NCBI GenBank assembly: GCA_003134855.1
Contig: PLCS01000017.1
Span: forward strand, 32,320 to 96,319
Reading direction: 5' to 3'
Length of the DNA: 64,000 bases
Origin: Acidobacteriaceae bacterium
GTDB lineage: Bacteria > Acidobacteriota > Terriglobia > Terriglobales > Acidobacteriaceae
Positions 32,381-40,638 of this stretch are shown one piece after another; position 1 is the first letter of the stretch; every line of letters starts with the position of its first letter. The notes under the pieces are model-generated. The model did no database searches, was not told the DNA's origin, and worked only from the letters and a program-made list of their open reading frames with translations. Both the position numbers and the translations under genes were made by a program.

Positions 32381-33376
32381 CTATTCCTTGCCTTCCCGCA
32401 GCCAGCGTTTCGTATTCAGCAACTGCCTCTGATCCAGCGCCCAGACCTTCCCCGTCAGTTCGTCCGCGGGTTTGCCTTCGCGGATGCACTTATCGAATTC
32501 GCCAGCCACGGCTTGCATCTTGGCGTCGAGGTCATCGACGAAGCTCAGCACCAGCGCTTCGGGAATCATTGGCAGCTTGGGCGAGCCGAATTCCAGCTTG
32601 CCGTGATGGCTCAGAATCATGTGCAGGACCAGCAGCTTGAGCTTCGGCGGGAAGTTGGGCAGGCTATCCATGGTGCGCTCGGCCAGCGCTGTTCCGATCT
32701 GAATATGGCCCAGCAAACTGCCTTCGACGGTGTACTCGAAGCCGATCTCCCAGCTCAGCTCGCGCACCTTGCCGATGTCGTGCAGGATGACGCCGGTCAG
32801 CAGCAGGTCGCGGTCGAGGATGGGATAGCTGGGCGCGACGCGGTCGGCCAGCGTCAACAAACTGACGACGTGCTCCAGCAGGCCACCCAGCCAGGCGTGG
32901 TGAAGCTGCTTGGCGGCGGGAGCTTCGCGATAGGCCTGCGCCAGCGCGGGATCGGCCAGCAGCGTGGTCAGCAGCAGTTTGAGGTCGGGGTTGGTGAAGC
33001 TGTCCACAAAGCCTAGAAGCCGACGCCAGAGTTCGGCCACATCGTAGGTGGTCGAAGGCAGCAGATCGCTCTTGTCCACCTCGCTGGGAAGCGCCACGCG
33101 GAGCTGGTCGATCTTCATCTGCAGGCGGTCGTCGAAGCGCGAGGCCGAGCCGCGCGCCTTGACGATATCGCCCCGCTCGAAGTCCCTGGCGATGCGCGGG
33201 TCGCCGGGTTCCCAGACGCGCCCTTCAAGCTGTCCGGTTTTATCGCCCAGAATCAGGTTGAGGTAGGGCTTGTTGGACTTGGTGGTGCGCTGCTGCTTGA
33301 GCAGAACCAGGAAGTAGCCGTCGAAGAGCTTGCCTTCGTCAAAGTTGGCCAGATCGGCGATATAAATGTCTTTCAT
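32381..33376 (-). CDS. YhaM-like 3'-5' exoribonuclease (OB-fold + HD domain)
   Basis: This 331-residue protein joins an OB-fold nucleic-acid-binding domain (DGYFLVLLKQQRTTKSNKPYLNLILGDKTGQLEGRVW) to an HD phosphohydrolase domain. HHAWLGGLLEHVVSL and LLTGVILHDIGKVREL carry the metal ligands, and SHHGKLEFGSPKLP is a further family signature. YhaM in Firmicutes trims RNA 3' ends. I chose the ATG at 33376 because MKDIYIADL begins the OB-fold; the frame runs 38 codons further with no similarity. It is divergent from kdsA. Confidence 0.88.
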   Translation of the reverse strand: MKDIYIADLANFDEGKLFDGYFLVLLKQQRTTKSNKPYLNLILGDKTGQLEGRVWEPGDPRIARDFERGDIVKARGSASRFDDRLQMKIDQLRVALPSEVDKSDLLPSTTYDVAELWRRLLGFVDSFTNPDLKLLLTTLLADPALAQAYREAPAAKQLHHAWLGGLLEHVVSLLTLADRVAPSYPILDRDLLLTGVILHDIGKVRELSWEIGFEYTVEGSLLGHIQIGTALAERTMDSLPNFPPKLKLLVLHMILSHHGKLEFGSPKLPMIPEALVLSFVDDLDAKMQAVAGEFDKCIREGKPADELTGKVWALDQRQLLNTKRWLREGKE

Positions 33377-33469
33377 CGTGGGTTGCCTTGAAAACCGGGT
33401 GAGAACATCAGGGAAGTTGCGGACTGCCGGAAAACTTCTGTGAAACAAGTTTACGACTCCCAGAGCCTT

Positions 33470-33475
33470 TACAAT
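33470..33475 (+). promoter_or_regulatory. -10 box of kdsA (possibly leaderless)
   Basis: TACAAT is followed by CGAATCC and then the GTG start of kdsA. No Shine-Dalgarno is present. Confidence 0.55.
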
Positions 33476-33482
33476 CGAATCC

Positions 33483-34301
33483 GTGAGCAACTCCTTCGAA
33501 ATCGGCTCGGTTCATGTGGGCGCTGGCCAGCTCTTCCTGATCGCCGGTCCCTGCGTCATTGAGTCCGAGGCCCACGCGCGCACGATGGCCGAGGCAATCC
33601 AGCGCATCGCGGCCGACCTCGGCATTCCCTATATCTTCAAAGCCAGCTACGACAAGGCCAACCGCACCAGCGTGAAGAGCTTTCGCGGGCCGGGCCTGGT
33701 TGAAGGCACACGCATTCTTGGCCGCCTGGCCAAGGACACCGGCCTGCCGGTACTAACCGACGTGCATGAGCCGGCCCACTGCGCAGTGGCCGCCGAGGCC
33801 GTGGACGTGCTGCAGATTCCCGCCTTCCTCTGCCGCCAGACCGATCTGCTGGTAGCCGCCGGCCGCACCGGCCGCGCCGTCAACATCAAGAAGGGCCAGT
33901 TCGTCGCCCCGTGGGATATGACCCACCCGGTCGAAAAGGTTCGCTCGACGGGCAATGAGCGCGTCCTCCTCACCGAGCGCGGCGCCTGCTTCGGTTACAA
34001 CACGCTGGTGGTCGATTTCCGCTCGCTGCCGGTGATGCGCGCGCTCGCGCCGGTGGTCTTTGACGGCACGCATTCGGTGCAGCAGCCCTCGGCGGCCAAC
34101 GGCGTCAGCGGCGGCCAGCCGGAGTTCATTCCGCTGCTGGCGCGGGCCGCGGTAGCCGCCGGCATCGACGGCCTGTTTCTGGAGGTCCACGACGACCCCG
34201 CCAACGCCAAGTCCGACGGCGCCAATGCGCTGGATCTGAAGCTGCTCAAGCCACTGCTGGAGAGGCTGCTGGCGATTCATAAGGCGGCAAACGGCGAGTG
34301 A
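33483..34301 (+). CDS. kdsA: 3-deoxy-D-manno-octulosonate 8-phosphate synthase
   Basis: KdsA condenses phosphoenolpyruvate with arabinose-5-phosphate to make KDO-8-phosphate for lipopolysaccharide, which fits a Gram-negative cell envelope. The 272-residue protein shows LIAGPCVIESEAHA, FKASYDKANRTS and FRGPGL. Later come LLTERGACFGYNTLVVDFRS and PVVFDGTHSVQQP. The cysteine in GPCVIES marks the metal-dependent class; metal-independent enzymes have asparagine there. The start is GTG at 33483, 7 nt after TACAAT, so the mRNA is probably leaderless. Confidence 0.97.
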   Translation: MSNSFEIGSVHVGAGQLFLIAGPCVIESEAHARTMAEAIQRIAADLGIPYIFKASYDKANRTSVKSFRGPGLVEGTRILGRLAKDTGLPVLTDVHEPAHCAVAAEAVDVLQIPAFLCRQTDLLVAAGRTGRAVNIKKGQFVAPWDMTHPVEKVRSTGNERVLLTERGACFGYNTLVVDFRSLPVMRALAPVVFDGTHSVQQPSAANGVSGGQPEFIPLLARAAVAAGIDGLFLEVHDDPANAKSDGANALDLKLLKPLLERLLAIHKAANGE

Positions 34302-34355
34302 AGTTTCGAGGTTACTGGTCTCGGTGGTTGTGAATGGATCGCTTGCCGCCACGCC

Positions 34356-36038
34356 CTACGTTTTTTGCTCGATGTGCGCCAGGCGAGGAACCGCGATCAG
34401 GGTGATCGCAAAGAGGAAGATGGCGGCGGCGATGACTTCCAGGTGGCCGAGGGGCAGGTCTTCCAGCAGCAGCTTGGTCGCAACCAGCCCCAGCGTGGCG
34501 TAGGCGATGCGCGTCAGTTCGACGCGGCGCCAGCGGGAGCCGGCTTTGGCCAGCGCCAGGGCCAGCGCGCAGAGGACGAGCGTGCGAATGAAGGCGACGT
34601 GATGGGCTTCGGGAGGCCAGCGCAGGGCAACGAGGCGCAATAGGCCCTCGACCAGCAGCGCCGCCAGCGCGAAGACCGCCAAAGCCGCTGTTGCCAGGTT
34701 GATCAACTGCTGCATCCAGTTCTCCGGAGAGCCGCGCTTGCCAGCCGCGGAGCAAATCATCGCGCACCCGGCAACCAGGCAGACGCTCGCCGTAAGGCTC
34801 ACGGGCGGAGTTCCAGTCAGGGCATGGAAGGCATACTCCATCAGTCCCGATGCTATCGCCGCTGCCAGCAGAAAGACCAGGCCATGCAACTTGAGCGTCC
34901 GGCGGGAGTGAAAAACGATGGCGGCCAGCGCGGCCAGGCCCAGGCACGCCGCCAGCCAGAAGGGCGGCAGGAATAACAGGCATCCGGCCAGAAGCAGGCA
35001 CGCGGCCCAGGCGGAATAGACGTGGAAGTTGCGGCTTGCGGCGGCATTGCTGAAGAGCAGAAAGGCCGCCGCATAGCAGGCAATCGAAAACAGCAGGCAG
35101 ACCGCTCCCAGGACGATTGCGCCCCAGCCCGGCGCATAATAAAGCACGCTCGAAGAGGCCAGCAGGAAAGCGATGATCGTCTGGCCGGTTTCAAAGACGG
35201 TGATCCGCTGCCCCTGCAGCGTGGTTCGGACGACGACACTGACCGCGTAAATCAGCAGCAGAAGGCTGCCGGGCAAAAGCAAGCCTGCCATGCCCAGCGC
35301 CGGGTAATCCATGCGAGTGCTCCGCGGGCTGGAATAGATGAAGATCAGCGCCCAGATGGCCAAGTCGGCCGCGGCGGCCACCAGCGGCCGCACACTCCAC
35401 GGGTGGTTGCGCGCGACCGCGTACTCGCACATGAGCGCCATCAACAGCAGCGTCGCGAGGAAGGGCAGGAACTGGTGCGTGGCGATCGACAGGGCAAGCG
35501 CCGCCGCGGCAGCGGTCGCATTGGCCATCCAGTAGACCGGCGCGCGATTCCGCTTCCAGGCCAGCGCGGTGGCCGTAACGACGAATGCGCCGAGGATGGC
35601 CGCGGTGGCCTGCGCCGGCAGCATTTTAAAGCTCAGGGTCAATTCCCAGAGCATGGGAGCAAGGATCAGCGCGGAGGTTCCGGCGTAGACGGCGCTGGAA
35701 AACCATGCCGGAGCGCGCGCCGCGCTCACCAGCCACAGGAGCGCATAGACGATGGCGACAGCGGCAATCGCCAGCTTGGGCAGCGAACTGGATTCCGCGA
35801 TGTAGCGCAGGACGTAAGCGCCGGCAATGCCCAGCAGAGCATAGGCCAGCACAGAGAGGACTCTGGCGCTCTGCGCCAGGGGTAGCCCTACGCTGACAAC
35901 GGCCGCAGGCGAGACGACTGACTCCGGGGCGATCAGCGGTGCGGAGGGGTGTTCGAGAGCGTCGACGCGCCGCTCCAGGGATTGCAGGCGCGCCGTAAGC
36001 TGTTCGAGTGCGTCGGGAAGAACGTCCATAGCCTCCAC
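34356..36038 (-). CDS. Large polytopic membrane protein, DUF2339-like
   Basis: This 560-residue protein starts with a short coiled-coil segment (ALEQLTARLQSLERRVDALE) and a Pro/Val-rich linker. It then has roughly 14-15 hydrophobic helices from about residue 55 to the end, with few polar loops. The N-terminal helix plus many-membrane-span layout resembles DUF2339 proteins, whose function is unknown. The start is GTG at 36038 or ATG at 36029; the local GGAGG lies too close to the ATG to decide. It begins 15 nt after the nrfD-like gene's stop and is likely cotranscribed with the redox module. Confidence 0.75.
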   Translation of the reverse strand: MEAMDVLPDALEQLTARLQSLERRVDALEHPSAPLIAPESVVSPAAVVSVGLPLAQSARVLSVLAYALLGIAGAYVLRYIAESSSLPKLAIAAVAIVYALLWLVSAARAPAWFSSAVYAGTSALILAPMLWELTLSFKMLPAQATAAILGAFVVTATALAWKRNRAPVYWMANATAAAAALALSIATHQFLPFLATLLLMALMCEYAVARNHPWSVRPLVAAAADLAIWALIFIYSSPRSTRMDYPALGMAGLLLPGSLLLLIYAVSVVVRTTLQGQRITVFETGQTIIAFLLASSSVLYYAPGWGAIVLGAVCLLFSIACYAAAFLLFSNAAASRNFHVYSAWAACLLLAGCLLFLPPFWLAACLGLAALAAIVFHSRRTLKLHGLVFLLAAAIASGLMEYAFHALTGTPPVSLTASVCLVAGCAMICSAAGKRGSPENWMQQLINLATAALAVFALAALLVEGLLRLVALRWPPEAHHVAFIRTLVLCALALALAKAGSRWRRVELTRIAYATLGLVATKLLLEDLPLGHLEVIAAAIFLFAITLIAVPRLAHIEQKT

Positions 36039-36053
36039 CCGAAAATGGCGATC

Positions 36054-37232
36054 TTAGTCCCCGATCGCCGGCGCGTGCTCGCTCGTCTCAGGCCACGGCG
36101 GCAGCAGCTTGATCAGCACCCACAGGAAGAGCAGCGGCAGGAGGGTCAACGCAATCGCCATGAATAGACCTTCCTTGGTCACCAGGGCCATCTTGTAAGT
36201 CGTGTAGCCGAGAAAACTCTTGGAGAACAACTGTCCGCCGATTACCACGTTCCAGCGCATCGCGAAGATGCCGATCAGGGCGAGGCAGCCGGAGATGGCG
36301 TAGATGCGCTTGCGGGCGATCTCCGGCAGTTTGACCACCTGTGTCAGGAACAGCAGAACCAGCGGCAGAATCGTGCCCAGGCAGATCTGGATGACGATCT
36401 GGGAGAAGTAGAGCTTGGTATGAACCATGAAATCCAGGCTGCGGAAGGATTCGTCGGCCTCGTAGATGCGGTGAACCAGGTCCAGCATCTCCAGGCTGAA
36501 GTCGATGATGAAGATATAGAACATGTACATGGCGATTGAGTCCATGCAGCGCATGTCGATGGACTGCTTGCGCAGCTTAGTGATTGCCATGTAGAGCAGC
36601 ATGACCCCGGCAATTCCCGACACCATCGCTGAGAAGATGAAGACCACCGGCATCAGCGGCGACGACCACCAGGGATTGGCCTTGATGGAGCCGAAGATGA
36701 AGCCGACGTAGCCATGCAGCAGGAAGGCGGAGGGAATGCCAACCAGCGTCACGATCCAGCCCACCCGCTCGTCGATGGCCAGCGAGCGTGGGCTGATGTT
36801 CGTCGAGCCCAGCGTCATAACCTTGTAGATCAACCGCAGCAGGCCCGTACTCGACTGTGAGAGCAGCACGATCTCGCGCCGGTAGTCGAGCCAGATCTCG
36901 AAGACCAGCACCGCCATCAGGTACCACATATACACATAGCCGAACATGGCCATCGCCGAGGTGCTATGCGGGGTGAAGTACATCTCCGGCGAGCGGAACG
37001 GGTGGCCCAGGTGCAAGACCAGCGGCAGGGGCGCAACCAGCAGGAAGGCCAAAGCCGTCAGCAACGCCAGCCGGTAGGTGGGCTTCACCGCCTCGACACG
37101 GAAGACGCGCTCCAGCGACGCCAGTATGAACGCGCCCGCCACCAGCCCCGTGATATAGGGATACAAAACGATCAGCACACTCCAATAGAGTGTGATTTCG
37201 TTGGGATACATGTAGCCTTCAACACCGTTCAT
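36054..37232 (-). CDS. NrfD/PsrC-type quinone-binding membrane subunit
   Basis: This 392-residue protein has about ten membrane helices. NrfD/PsrC subunits exchange electrons between the quinone pool and a periplasmic Fe-S subunit. Typical features are the first helix (LYWSVLIVLYPYITGLVAGAFIL), LAPLPLVLHLGHP-type sequence with FTPHSTSAMAMFG, and later ..NPWWSSPLMPVVFIFSAMVSGIAGVML. It lies 108 nt after the Fe-S gene; the gap holds AGCTAG-type inverted repeats (37243-37337). M8 is an alternative start. With the Fe-S and cytochrome genes it forms a membrane-bound quinone:cytochrome electron relay. Confidence 0.9.
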   Translation of the reverse strand: MNGVEGYMYPNEITLYWSVLIVLYPYITGLVAGAFILASLERVFRVEAVKPTYRLALLTALAFLLVAPLPLVLHLGHPFRSPEMYFTPHSTSAMAMFGYVYMWYLMAVLVFEIWLDYRREIVLLSQSSTGLLRLIYKVMTLGSTNISPRSLAIDERVGWIVTLVGIPSAFLLHGYVGFIFGSIKANPWWSSPLMPVVFIFSAMVSGIAGVMLLYMAITKLRKQSIDMRCMDSIAMYMFYIFIIDFSLEMLDLVHRIYEADESFRSLDFMVHTKLYFSQIVIQICLGTILPLVLLFLTQVVKLPEIARKRIYAISGCLALIGIFAMRWNVVIGGQLFSKSFLGYTTYKMALVTKEGLFMAIALTLLPLLFLWVLIKLLPPWPETSEHAPAIGD

Positions 37233-37242
37233 AAACTTAGCT

Positions 37243-37337
37243 CCTAGCTTCTAGCCACTAGCTTTTAGCTCCTGTAGGCGGCGACTCATGAATTCATCCC
37301 CGCATCGAACAAGCTAGAAGCTAGCAGCTAGTAGCTG
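37243..37337. repeat. AGCTAG-rich inverted/tandem repeat inside redox operon
   Basis: The left part (37246-37274) repeats units such as TAGCTTCTAGC and CTAGCTTTTAGCT. The right part (37311-37335) repeats AGCTAGAAGCTAGCAGCTAG, so the arms can pair across ~35 nt. It lies between the Fe-S and NrfD cistrons and could tune downstream expression or message stability. Confidence 0.6.
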
Positions 37338-37340
37338 TCT

Positions 37341-38105
37341 TTACCGCACCGAGCCGTCCAGGTCGTTGTAGAAGAGCTTGGCGCCGGTGGCCATCTGCGG
37401 CTTCAGCACCTGCACGCTGTGCGTCTTCAGGAACTCATGAATCGGGTCTTTTGGATCCTTCAAATCGACCAGTTGACGCGCGCCGGTCGGGCAGGCCTCG
37501 CAGCAAGCGGTCGTCAGCCCCTTGGTAATCCGGTGGTAGCAGAGCGTGCACTTGTCCGCCACCTCCTTGGTGGGATGAACGTAGCGGCAGCCATAAGGGC
37601 AGGCCTGCACGCAATAGGCGCAGCCCAGGCAGTAGGTCGGGTCCACCAGCACCACGCCATCCGGGGCGACGAAGGTCGCGCCCACCGGGCAGACCTGCGT
37701 GCAGGGCGAATCCACACAGTGGTTGCACATCTTGGGAACGAAGAAGTACTTTCCGCTCTCATCGGTGGCCGCAGGGAATCCTTCCTTGCCGCCGTCCGGC
37801 GAGATGACTTCGGGGACGATCAAGGGGTTGGCTGTAACCTCCCCGGATTCGGTCATCGGCCAGTCCGACCTGTGGTAGCGTTCCACCCAGGTGCGGAAGT
37901 AGCCGTCGGGCACGTCGTTCTCGGTGGCGCAGGCGCGCACGCAGTTGCCGCAGCCGATGCACTTGGGAATGTCGATCAGCATTCCCCACCAGTGGTCCGT
38001 CATCTTGTAGTTGGGAGACTCCTCCGGGCTTCCGGCCAGCACGGACTTCCACGCCACTGCCGCCGCCGGCAAAAGAATCAGCATTTGACGCCGCGATAGA
38101 TTCAT
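37341..38105 (-). CDS. Periplasmic 4Fe-4S ferredoxin subunit (NrfC/HybA-like), Tat-exported
   Basis: The 254-residue protein starts with a twin-arginine signal (NLSRRQMLILLPAAAVAW), so it is exported folded. Four 4Fe-4S clusters are implied by CIGCGNCVRAC, CNHCVDSPCTQVCP, CLGCAYCVQACPYGC and CTLC..CCEACP. This matches the electron-transfer subunits that pair with NrfD-type membrane proteins. Its ATG overlaps the stop of the upstream cytochrome gene by 4 nt, which implies coupled translation. It should shuttle electrons between the cytochrome and NrfD. Confidence 0.93.
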   Translation of the reverse strand: MNLSRRQMLILLPAAAVAWKSVLAGSPEESPNYKMTDHWWGMLIDIPKCIGCGNCVRACATENDVPDGYFRTWVERYHRSDWPMTESGEVTANPLIVPEVISPDGGKEGFPAATDESGKYFFVPKMCNHCVDSPCTQVCPVGATFVAPDGVVLVDPTYCLGCAYCVQACPYGCRYVHPTKEVADKCTLCYHRITKGLTTACCEACPTGARQLVDLKDPKDPIHEFLKTHSVQVLKPQMATGAKLFYNDLDGSVR

Positions 38106-38686
38106 TTCGCGCCTCCCGCAGCCGCCACCGGCGCATCCATTCCGGGACTGTGCGGCTGATGGCAGGTCTCACAGGGCATTCCGTTCGAGTGCTCAGCGGG
38201 AACCACCTGCGGAAAGCCCTTGGGCTTGGCGGCGCTGGCCATATGGCAGCGGGCGCAGAGCATGGCCGTATCCGGCAAGACCGGCTTCACCGAGGATGGA
38301 TCCTCGGCATGGCGGAGGAGGGGAGGATCGGGCGGGATCGGTCGAACAATCAACGCCACGGCGCGCTGGAAAAGGTTCGGCTTGGGCTGCTCCGCAACAG
38401 GCAAGCGCTCGAAGATCGCGCCATGGCAGGCTTCGCAGTTCACGTGCGCATGCTTGCCGGCTTTCTTTTTGTCAGCCACGTCGGAGTGGCAGGTCTCGCA
38501 AGCCTCGTGCCCGGCAAACTTCGCCGGGTGCTGTGCGATTTCGCCGATGGCCGCCCCGCGATAGTGCCCATATTGCCCAAAGCTTTTGGGAACCACGTAG
38601 TGGCGCACCACCAGAAAGACCAGAAAGGCGAGGACAAAGAGCCCCGCAAACCGGAAAAGATGCCCTGCATCCTTGAAGATACTCAT
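38102..38686 (-). CDS. Membrane-anchored tetraheme cytochrome c
   Basis: This 194-residue protein has one N-terminal helix (LFRFAGLFVLAFLVFLVV) and four CxxCH heme sites: CETCH, CEACH, CARCH and CETCH. The anchor and heme count recall NrfH/NapC or Qrc-type cytochromes, though spacing is not a close match to NapC. ATG 38686 follows GGAGAGGG; 14 upstream codons are dropped. It is the first gene of the cytochrome - Fe-S - NrfD - DUF2339 series. No molybdopterin or nitrite reductase subunit is nearby. Confidence 0.9.
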   Translation of the reverse strand: MSIFKDAGHLFRFAGLFVLAFLVFLVVRHYVVPKSFGQYGHYRGAAIGEIAQHPAKFAGHEACETCHSDVADKKKAGKHAHVNCEACHGAIFERLPVAEQPKPNLFQRAVALIVRPIPPDPPLLRHAEDPSSVKPVLPDTAMLCARCHMASAAKPKGFPQVVPAEHSNGMPCETCHQPHSPGMDAPVAAAGGAK

Positions 38687-38927
38687 CCAACCCTCTCCAA
38701 AACGCCGCTGCCGGGAGCTTCCGCACATCTATGCCGATGTGATCTGAAACATTCCTCGCAGGTTTGACCGTACAGGAATTCACCCCGGGCCTGTATGTGA
38801 GGCAAATCACACGCAAGATGGTTGTACGCTCCTCGCCTGAGCCGCGCAGCACTTCGTTTCAGAGTGGGATGCGAGGAAGCTCCGCGGCGCAGGCGCAAAG
38901 CGATACGATGAATCTTGGGAGCGCAAG

Positions 38928-39842
38928 ATGGCGAGAATTCTGGACGGCGCGGCGATTGCCGCGGCAATCAAGCAGGAGGTGGCCGAGGAGGTCCGAGCGC
39001 TCGCCGCATTGGGCATTCGGCCGGGTCTGGCCGCGGTGCTGGTGGGCAGCGTGGCCGCCTCGGAGATTTATGTCCGCAATAAAGTGAGAATCTGCGCCGA
39101 GGTCGGCATCTATAGCGACCTGATCACGCGGCCGGAGACGGTAACAACCGCCGAGCTGCTCGAACTAGTGGCCAGCCTCAACGCCCGTGAGGAGATTGAC
39201 GGCATTCTGATTCAGTTGCCGCTGCCCGTTCAGGTGGATGTGAAATCGGTTCTCGACTCGATCCTTCCGGCCAAGGACGTGGACGGCCTTCATCCCCTGA
39301 ACGCGGGCCTGCTGCAAGCGGGGCGGACGGCTCTGGCGCCCTGTACGCCTGCCGGGGTTATTGAAATTCTCAAGCGCAGCCAGATTCCCATCAGCGGCCG
39401 GCACGCGATTGTGGTGGGTCGCAGCGACCTGGTTGGCAAGCCGGCGGCGATGCTGCTGCTGCACCAGAACGCCACGGTGACCATCTGCCACTCGAAGACC
39501 CGCGACCTGGGCGCGATCACCCGCCAGGCAGACATTCTGGTAGCCGCCATCGGCCGCGCGGGCTTCATTACGCCGGAGATGGTCAAACCCGAAGCAACGC
39601 TGATCGACGTGGGCATCAACCGCATCACCGAGCGCGCCGAGTTCGACCGCTTCTTTGCCGGCAATGCCAAGCGCGAGGCCGCGTTTGCCAAGAACGGATC
39701 GACACTGGTGGGTGACATCCACCCCAAGGCCTTTGAACTTGCTGGAGCCTATACGCCCGTTCCCGGAGGCGTGGGCCTGCTGACTACCGCCATGCTGATG
39801 GCCAACACCGTGCGCGCCGCCAAGATGCGCAGAGGGCTATAG
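38928..39842 (+). CDS. folD: Methylenetetrahydrofolate dehydrogenase/cyclohydrolase
   Basis: FolD interconverts methylene-, methenyl- and formyl-tetrahydrofolate with NADP. The 304-residue protein has YVRNKVRICAEVGI with the catalytic lysine, DGILIQLPLP, KDVDGLHPLNAG, the nucleotide-binding GRSDLVGKPAAMLLL, and the C-terminal PVPGGVGLLTTAMLM. GGGAG lies 7 nt before the ATG. It is followed 3 nt later by coaE, and they are probably one transcript. Confidence 0.97.
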   Translation: MARILDGAAIAAAIKQEVAEEVRALAALGIRPGLAAVLVGSVAASEIYVRNKVRICAEVGIYSDLITRPETVTTAELLELVASLNAREEIDGILIQLPLPVQVDVKSVLDSILPAKDVDGLHPLNAGLLQAGRTALAPCTPAGVIEILKRSQIPISGRHAIVVGRSDLVGKPAAMLLLHQNATVTICHSKTRDLGAITRQADILVAAIGRAGFITPEMVKPEATLIDVGINRITERAEFDRFFAGNAKREAAFAKNGSTLVGDIHPKAFELAGAYTPVPGGVGLLTTAMLMANTVRAAKMRRGL

Positions 39843-39845
39843 CCG

Positions 39846-40541
39846 ATGCTGCGAGTAGGTCTCACCGGCGGGCTGGGCAGCGGTAAGAGCACTGTTGCGG
39901 GCTTTCTGCGCGCGCTGGGCGCGGAGGTCGTCGAGGCCGATGAGCTGGGCCGGGAGTTGATGGAGTCGGGGCAGCCGGTTTTCTCGGAGATTGTCCGCGT
40001 CTTCGGTCCGGATGTCGTCGGCCTCGATGGACGGCTGAATCGCGCGCGGCTGGCGGAGAAGGCTTTTCAGGGAGGGCGGCTGAACGAATTGAACGCGATT
40101 GTCCATCCGGCGGTGATTGCCGCCGAACGGCGCTGGATGGAGCAGGTCTTTGCCCGCAATCCAGCCGCGGTGGCCGTGATCGAGTCGGCGCTGATCTTTG
40201 AAGTTGAACGCGACGCCCGCGCCCGGGGCGAACAGGAGTCCGTGCTGGCCGATTGGCGGCGGCGCATGGATCGCATCATCGTGGTCACCGCGCCCGACGC
40301 GCTGAAGATCGCCCGCTTTGCCGCCCGCATCTGCCCGGATGGGGAGGGCCGCGAGATCGCCGAAGCCCACGCATGGCTCCGCCTCACCTACCAGATTCCC
40401 GACGCGGTGAAGGCCGCGCGCGCCGACTATATTCTGGAAAATGCAGGGGATCAGGCGGCTCTCCGCGCCCAGGTGGAGGCGCTGTGGCCGCGCCTTCAGG
40501 CCGAGAGCAACAAATCTCCGGCGGATGAGTCTTTAGAATAG
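39846..40541 (+). CDS. coaE: Dephospho-CoA kinase
   Basis: CoaE phosphorylates dephospho-CoA, the last step of CoA synthesis. The 231-residue protein starts LRVGLTGGLGSGKSTVAGFL with the P-loop, then VEADELGRELM and LNAIVHPAVIAAE, and has the adenine-side segment VIESALIFEVE. The C-terminal ~30 residues are longer than in most family members. It starts 3 nt after folD, so translation is likely coupled. Confidence 0.95.
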   Translation: MLRVGLTGGLGSGKSTVAGFLRALGAEVVEADELGRELMESGQPVFSEIVRVFGPDVVGLDGRLNRARLAEKAFQGGRLNELNAIVHPAVIAAERRWMEQVFARNPAAVAVIESALIFEVERDARARGEQESVLADWRRRMDRIIVVTAPDALKIARFAARICPDGEGREIAEAHAWLRLTYQIPDAVKAARADYILENAGDQAALRAQVEALWPRLQAESNKSPADESLE

Positions 40542-40621
40542 GGATCAGGGTTCACGGATCAGTAAAACGCGTTGCCTAGCTTCGATATTTGCTGACCCCT
40601 GCTCCCTGACCCCTGATCCCT
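40540..40621. repeat. Long-loop inverted repeat between coaE and htrA
   Basis: AGGGATCAGGG (40540-40550) is mirrored by CCCTGATCCCT (40611-40621) across 60 nt. The right side also holds direct repeats of CCCTGA. The left arm begins at the coaE stop codon and the right arm ends 17 nt before the htrA start. Confidence 0.6.
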
Positions 40622-40638
40622 GAAGAGGTTTGCACTCT

